Shown here one piece after another: positions 60,675-64,000 of a stretch of DNA of 64,000 nucleotides. The notes under the pieces were generated by a model. The model did not search any database. It saw only the letters and a program-made list of their open reading frames with translations, and was not told the origin of the DNA. Made by a program: the position numbers and the translations under genes. Source of the DNA: Methylocaldum marinum (GTDB taxonomy: Bacteria; Pseudomonadota; Gammaproteobacteria; Methylococcales; Methylococcaceae). Position 1 is the first letter of the stretch; every line of letters starts with the position of its first letter. The stretch spans positions 4,974,833 through 5,038,832 of the forward strand of contig NZ_AP017928.1 of assembly GCF_003584645.1 (NCBI RefSeq), given 5' to 3'.

Positions 60675-61910
60675 ATGGCTAGAAAATCAGATCGAAATCT
60701 CATCGTTGGATTGGATATAGGCACCTCAAAGGTTGCTTGCATCGTCGGTGAGATCAACGAGGACGGCGAAATCGAGGTGGTCGGCATTGGTAGTCATCCT
60801 TCCCGTGGATTGAAAAAAGGCGTGGTCGTCAACTTGGAGACCACAGTCCAATCGATTCAGCGCGCCGTCGAGGAAGCCGAATTGATGGCGGGCTGCCGGA
60901 TTCAGGCGGTGTATGCCGGAATTGCGGGAAGCCATATCAGCAGCATGAATTCTCACGGCATCGTCGCCATCAAGGAGAAAGAGGTGACTCAGAGCGACGT
61001 GGACCGAGTAATTGATTCGGCACGTGCCGTTGCCATTCCGGCGGATCAGAAGATCCTTCACATTCTGCCGCAAGAGTTCGTGATCGACAGGCAAGAGGGC
61101 ATCAAGGAGCCGGTCGGCATGTCCGGAATCCGGCTTGAGGCCAGGGTGCATATCGTAACCGGGGCGGTGAGCGCGGCGCAGAACATCGTTAAGTGTATTC
61201 GCCGCTGCAGTCTGGACGTCGAGGACATCATTTTGGAACAGCTTGCGTCCTGCACCGCGGTGTTGACCGACGACGAGAAAGATCTCGGCGTTTGCCTGGT
61301 GGACATCGGTGGCGGAACGACCGACGTGGCGGTGTTCACCGATGGTGCTATTCGGCATACGGCTGTAATTCCCATTGCCGGGGATCAGGTGACCAACGAT
61401 ATTGCGGTGGCACTGCGGACACCGACCCAGTTCGCCGAAGAAATCAAGATCAGGCACGCTTGTGCATTGACCCAATTGGCGAAGCTGGAGGACACCATCG
61501 AGGTGCCCAGCATCGGCGATAGACCGGCGAGGCAGATTTCCCGCTTGAATTTGGCGGAAATTGTCGAGCCACGATACGAAGAGTTGTTGCTGTTGGTGCA
61601 ACAGGAATTGCGCCGTAGCGGCTTCGAAGACTTGATCGCCGCCGGGATCGTGTTGAGTGGCGGCAGTGCAAAGGTCGAAGGATTGGTCGAGTTGGCGGAA
61701 GAGATTTTTCACATGCCGGTACGTCTGGGTTTGCCGCAGTACGTCACCGGTTTGACCGATGTGGTTCGAAATCCGATTTACGCAACGGGCGTCGGTTTGC
61801 TGCTATTCGGCAAGCAGCATCAGACCCTGGCGGGACGATATATGCCTTTGGGAACAGGCATTAGAGGGTTATGGGCAAGGATGAAAAGTTGGTTTACGGG
61901 TAATTTTTAG
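60675..61910 (+). CDS. ftsA: Cell division protein FtsA
   Basis: 411 residues from the ATG at 60675. It is actin-like, with phosphate loops LIVGLDIGTSKVACIVGEI and VCLVDIGGGTTDVAVF and a C-terminal amphipathic membrane-targeting helix (RGLWARMKSWFTGNF). It anchors FtsZ to the membrane. The frame opens at 60603 inside ftsQ but the family starts at MARKSDRN. Confidence 0.97.
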   Translation: MARKSDRNLIVGLDIGTSKVACIVGEINEDGEIEVVGIGSHPSRGLKKGVVVNLETTVQSIQRAVEEAELMAGCRIQAVYAGIAGSHISSMNSHGIVAIKEKEVTQSDVDRVIDSARAVAIPADQKILHILPQEFVIDRQEGIKEPVGMSGIRLEARVHIVTGAVSAAQNIVKCIRRCSLDVEDIILEQLASCTAVLTDDEKDLGVCLVDIGGGTTDVAVFTDGAIRHTAVIPIAGDQVTNDIAVALRTPTQFAEEIKIRHACALTQLAKLEDTIEVPSIGDRPARQISRLNLAEIVEPRYEELLLLVQQELRRSGFEDLIAAGIVLSGGSAKVEGLVELAEEIFHMPVRLGLPQYVTGLTDVVRNPIYATGVGLLLFGKQHQTLAGRYMPLGTGIRGLWARMKSWFTGNF

Positions 61911-61959
61911 GATCGAAAATTCCCCGGAGTGGAAATGCGTTTAAGACGGGGTGGACACA

Positions 61960-63105
61960 ATGCAGTTCGAATTAGTGGATTCTTATAGCCAGAATGCGGT
62001 TATCAAGGTAATCGGAGTTGGGGGCGGAGGCGGAAATGCCCTAAACCATATGGTCAACAGCCATGTCGAGGGTGTTGAATTCATTTGCGCCAACACCGAT
62101 GCACAGGCCTTGAAGAACATAAAGTCCAAATCGGTCATTCAATTGGGCAATGCGCTGACCAAGGGGCTCGGGGCCGGAGCGAATCCGGAAATCGGCCGCC
62201 AGGCCGCATTGGACGATCGCGACCGTATCTTGGAAGTTCTGGAAGGGGCCGATATGGTATTCATCACTGCCGGTATGGGTGGCGGAACCGGGACCGGAGC
62301 GGCCCCGGTGATTGCCGAGATCGCCAAGGAAGCGGGTATTCTCACCGTTGCCGTTGTTACCAAGCCGTTTCCGTTCGAAGGCAAGAAACGGCGCAGCGTG
62401 GCGGAAAGAGGCATCGAAGAGCTCGGCCAATTCGTCGATTCGCTGATTACCATTCCGAACGAAAAATTATTGCCGGTGTTGGGTAAAGACGTAAGCCTGA
62501 TCAACGCCTTTGCCGCGGCCAATGACGTTTTGCTCGGAGCGGTGCAAGGTATCGCCGATCTGATTACCCGGCCAGGTCTCATCAACGTGGATTTTGCCGA
62601 CGTGCGTACGGTCATGTCGGAAATGGGGATGGCCATGATGGGAACGGGGGTGGGTACCGGCGAGCACCGTGCGCGCCAGGCAGCGGAAAAAGCGATCGCC
62701 AGTCCCTTGCTCGAAGATATCAATCTTCAAGGCGCGCGTGGCGTGCTGGTCAATGTCACGGCATGCCAAACCTTGTCGATCGGTGAATTCAGCGAGGTCG
62801 GCGACGCGATAAGAGACTTTGCTTCCGATGACGCTGTCGTCGTGATCGGTACGGCCATCGACCCCGAGCTGGAGGATGAAGTCCGGGTAACGGTGGTGGC
62901 TACGGGTTTGAACAATCAGCGCCAGCCCAACGAAGCTACAATCAAACTCGTGCATAAACACACCGGTGAAATCGATTATGATCAATTGCAGCGTCCGACC
63001 GTAATCCGCAAGCAGCCCAAGCATGAAGCGCGGCCGGAAGCGAAGAAGGATATGGATCTCGATTATTTGGATATTCCGGCATTTTTGCGCCGTCAGGCCG
63101 ACTGA
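61960..63105 (+). CDS. ftsZ: Cell division protein FtsZ
   Basis: 381 residues from the ATG at 61960 (GGGGTGG upstream; a GTG at 61951 would add three). Tubulin-like GTPase forming the Z-ring. GVGGGGGNALNHM, the signature GGGTGTG at 107-113, and the C-terminal tail DLDYLDIPAFLRRQAD that binds FtsA/ZipA are all intact. Confidence 0.98.
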   Translation: MQFELVDSYSQNAVIKVIGVGGGGGNALNHMVNSHVEGVEFICANTDAQALKNIKSKSVIQLGNALTKGLGAGANPEIGRQAALDDRDRILEVLEGADMVFITAGMGGGTGTGAAPVIAEIAKEAGILTVAVVTKPFPFEGKKRRSVAERGIEELGQFVDSLITIPNEKLLPVLGKDVSLINAFAAANDVLLGAVQGIADLITRPGLINVDFADVRTVMSEMGMAMMGTGVGTGEHRARQAAEKAIASPLLEDINLQGARGVLVNVTACQTLSIGEFSEVGDAIRDFASDDAVVVIGTAIDPELEDEVRVTVVATGLNNQRQPNEATIKLVHKHTGEIDYDQLQRPTVIRKQPKHEARPEAKKDMDLDYLDIPAFLRRQAD

Positions 63106-63157
63106 AGGATCTTCCCCGACAGCAATGAGGCTTCGGTCCGCTCGATGAGTCCGGGCT

Positions 63158-63196
63158 CTGCATAGTTCGTTGGCTTGGGTGGTTTAAACTATGCAG
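63158..63196. repeat. Inverted repeat between ftsZ and lpxC
   Basis: CTGCATAGTT (63158-63167) and AACTATGCAG (63187-63196) are perfect 10-bp arms with a 19-nt loop, in the 140-bp ftsZ-lpxC gap. No T-tract follows at once. It may be a weak terminator, an mRNA processing site or a protein-binding site. Confidence 0.5.
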
Positions 63197-63245
63197 GGCC
63201 ATACGAAAGACTTTCGGGGATATTCAGTTAAGATAGGTGAATCGA

Positions 63246-64000
63246 ATGATCAGGCAAAGAACACTAAAGAATGTCATTAGAGGTACCGGAGTCGGGTTGC
63301 ACACCGGAGAGAAGGTTTACTTGACCCTTCGCCCGGCCGCTCCCAACGCCGGTATCGTGTTTCGGCGCGTGGATTTGCCTGAACCCGTCATCATCGAGGC
63401 AAGGCCGGAGAATGTCGGCGAAACGACCTTGTCCACAACCCTCGTGAAGGGTGACGTTAAGATCTCTACCGTCGAACACCTGCTTTCCGCGTTTGCCGGG
63501 CTCGGCATCGACAATGCCTATGTCGATGTCAGTGCGCCGGAAGTTCCTATCATGGACGGCAGTGCCGGCCCTTTCGTGTTTCTCATTCAATCGGCAGGTG
63601 TCGAGGAGCAGAATGCACCTAAGCGCTTTATCCGGATAAAGCGCAAGCTGCGGGTTGAAGACGGCGACAAATGGGCCTGTTTCGAACCCTATGAAGGTTT
63701 TAAGGTCACGTTTACGATCGACTTCGAGCACCCGGCGTTTCGCAAGGACGTGCAAACGGCCAGCATCGATTTTTCATCGACATCTTTTGTCAAGGAAGTG
63801 AGTCGGGCCAGAACCTTCGGCTTCATGCGCGACATCGAAGCTCTGCGTAAACGTAGGCTAGCCCTGGGCGGCAGCATGGACAACGCGATCGTGGTGGACA
63901 ACCATCGCGTCCTGAATGAAGATGGACTGCGCTATGCCGATGAGTTCGTAAAGCACAAAATCCTGGACGCGATCGGGGATCTTTATCTGCTGGGACACAG
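63246..64000 (+). CDS. lpxC: UDP-3-O-acyl-N-acetylglucosamine deacetylase LpxC (3' end cut by window)
   Basis: The first 251 residues of about 305, running off the right edge. It starts MIRQRTLKNVIRGTGVGLHT. Zinc-site His in ISTVEHLLSAFAGLG, PEVPIMDGSAGPFV and the RTFGFMRDIEALRKRRLALGG region (two parts) match the family; the second zinc site KHKILDAIGDLYLLG begins before the cut. It commits lipid A synthesis, so the organism has LPS. Confidence 0.96.
   Translation, partial: MIRQRTLKNVIRGTGVGLHTGEKVYLTLRPAAPNAGIVFRRVDLPEPVIIEARPENVGETTLSTTLVKGDVKISTVEHLLSAFAGLGIDNAYVDVSAPEVPIMDGSAGPFVFLIQSAGVEEQNAPKRFIRIKRKLRVEDGDKWACFEPYEGFKVTFTIDFEHPAFRKDVQTASIDFSSTSFVKEVSRARTFGFMRDIEALRKRRLALGGSMDNAIVVDNHRVLNEDGLRYADEFVKHKILDAIGDLYLLGH

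Noticed and set aside
1..64000. CRISPR arrays, tRNA or rRNA genes, insertion sequences, prophage
   Set aside because: No regularly spaced repeats, cloverleaf-like segments, rRNA stretches, transposase or phage genes were seen on reading both strands.

Overview
The window is a 64 kb chromosomal segment from a Gammaproteobacterium with moderately high GC. The best guess is a Methylococcales-type or related autotrophy-capable lineage. That guess rests on gene content only: a proteobacterial phosphoribulokinase next to a CbbR-type LysR regulator, a RegB/RegA redox two-component system, an aa3-type oxidase operon, the pcnB-folK-panB-panC order and a complete dcw cluster. No species is claimed. I see no rRNA, tRNA, CRISPR array, insertion sequence or prophage.

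Layout. (1) About 0.4-6.8 kb, minus strand: a heavy-metal RND efflux operon (small membrane protein, czcC-, czcB- and czcA-like genes) ending in a PII-like gene with a His/Glu-rich T-loop; a clear sigma70 promoter lies at 6757-6785. (2) 7.0-12.4 kb: comF divergent from a tightly overlapping biotin operon bioB-bioF-bioH-bioC-bioD. (3) 12.5-17.7 kb: a cytochrome c oxidase operon (DUF2244, coxB with a fused cytochrome c domain, coxA, an unlisted 36-residue membrane protein, ctaG, coxC), closed by a strong terminator shared with hslO. (4) 17.7-22.7 kb: hslO, msrA, an M48 lipoprotein protease, then regB-regA. (5) 23.3-26.9 kb: hisB-hisH-hisA-hisF-hisI-hisE. (6) 27-36 kb: GIDE/LemA pair, gamma carbonic anhydrase, aroE, hemB, an MlaC-family protein, hemF, cmoB, rimO, slyD. 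(7) 36.4-41.7 kb: pcnB, folK, a panB remnant with a large internal deletion, panC, cbbR and prkB. (8) 41.8-45.5 kb: uvrD, a DUF2892 protein and a 1.2 kb gene-poor stretch holding one small ORF with its own promoter. (9) 45.5-64 kb: the dcw cluster mraZ-rsmH-ftsL-ftsI-murE-murF-mraY-murD-ftsW-murG-murC-murB-ddl-ftsQ-ftsA-ftsZ followed by lpxC, which runs off the right edge.

The most notable signal is in the 440 bp between the M48 protease and regB. On the minus strand there are two related, tandem, apparently non-coding units of about 100 and 120 nt. Each has the same parts in the same order: a 15-bp palindrome resembling the RegA/RegR box, an extended -10 element at exactly the same distance from it, two hairpins, an unpaired CCTCCTC (anti-Shine-Dalgarno) motif and an intrinsic terminator. 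The palindrome nearest regB is centred about 44 bp from the predicted starts of both the divergent regB mRNA and the second RNA. This looks like a pair of sibling small RNAs controlled by the adjacent redox regulator RegA. Expression and regulation are inferred, not observed.
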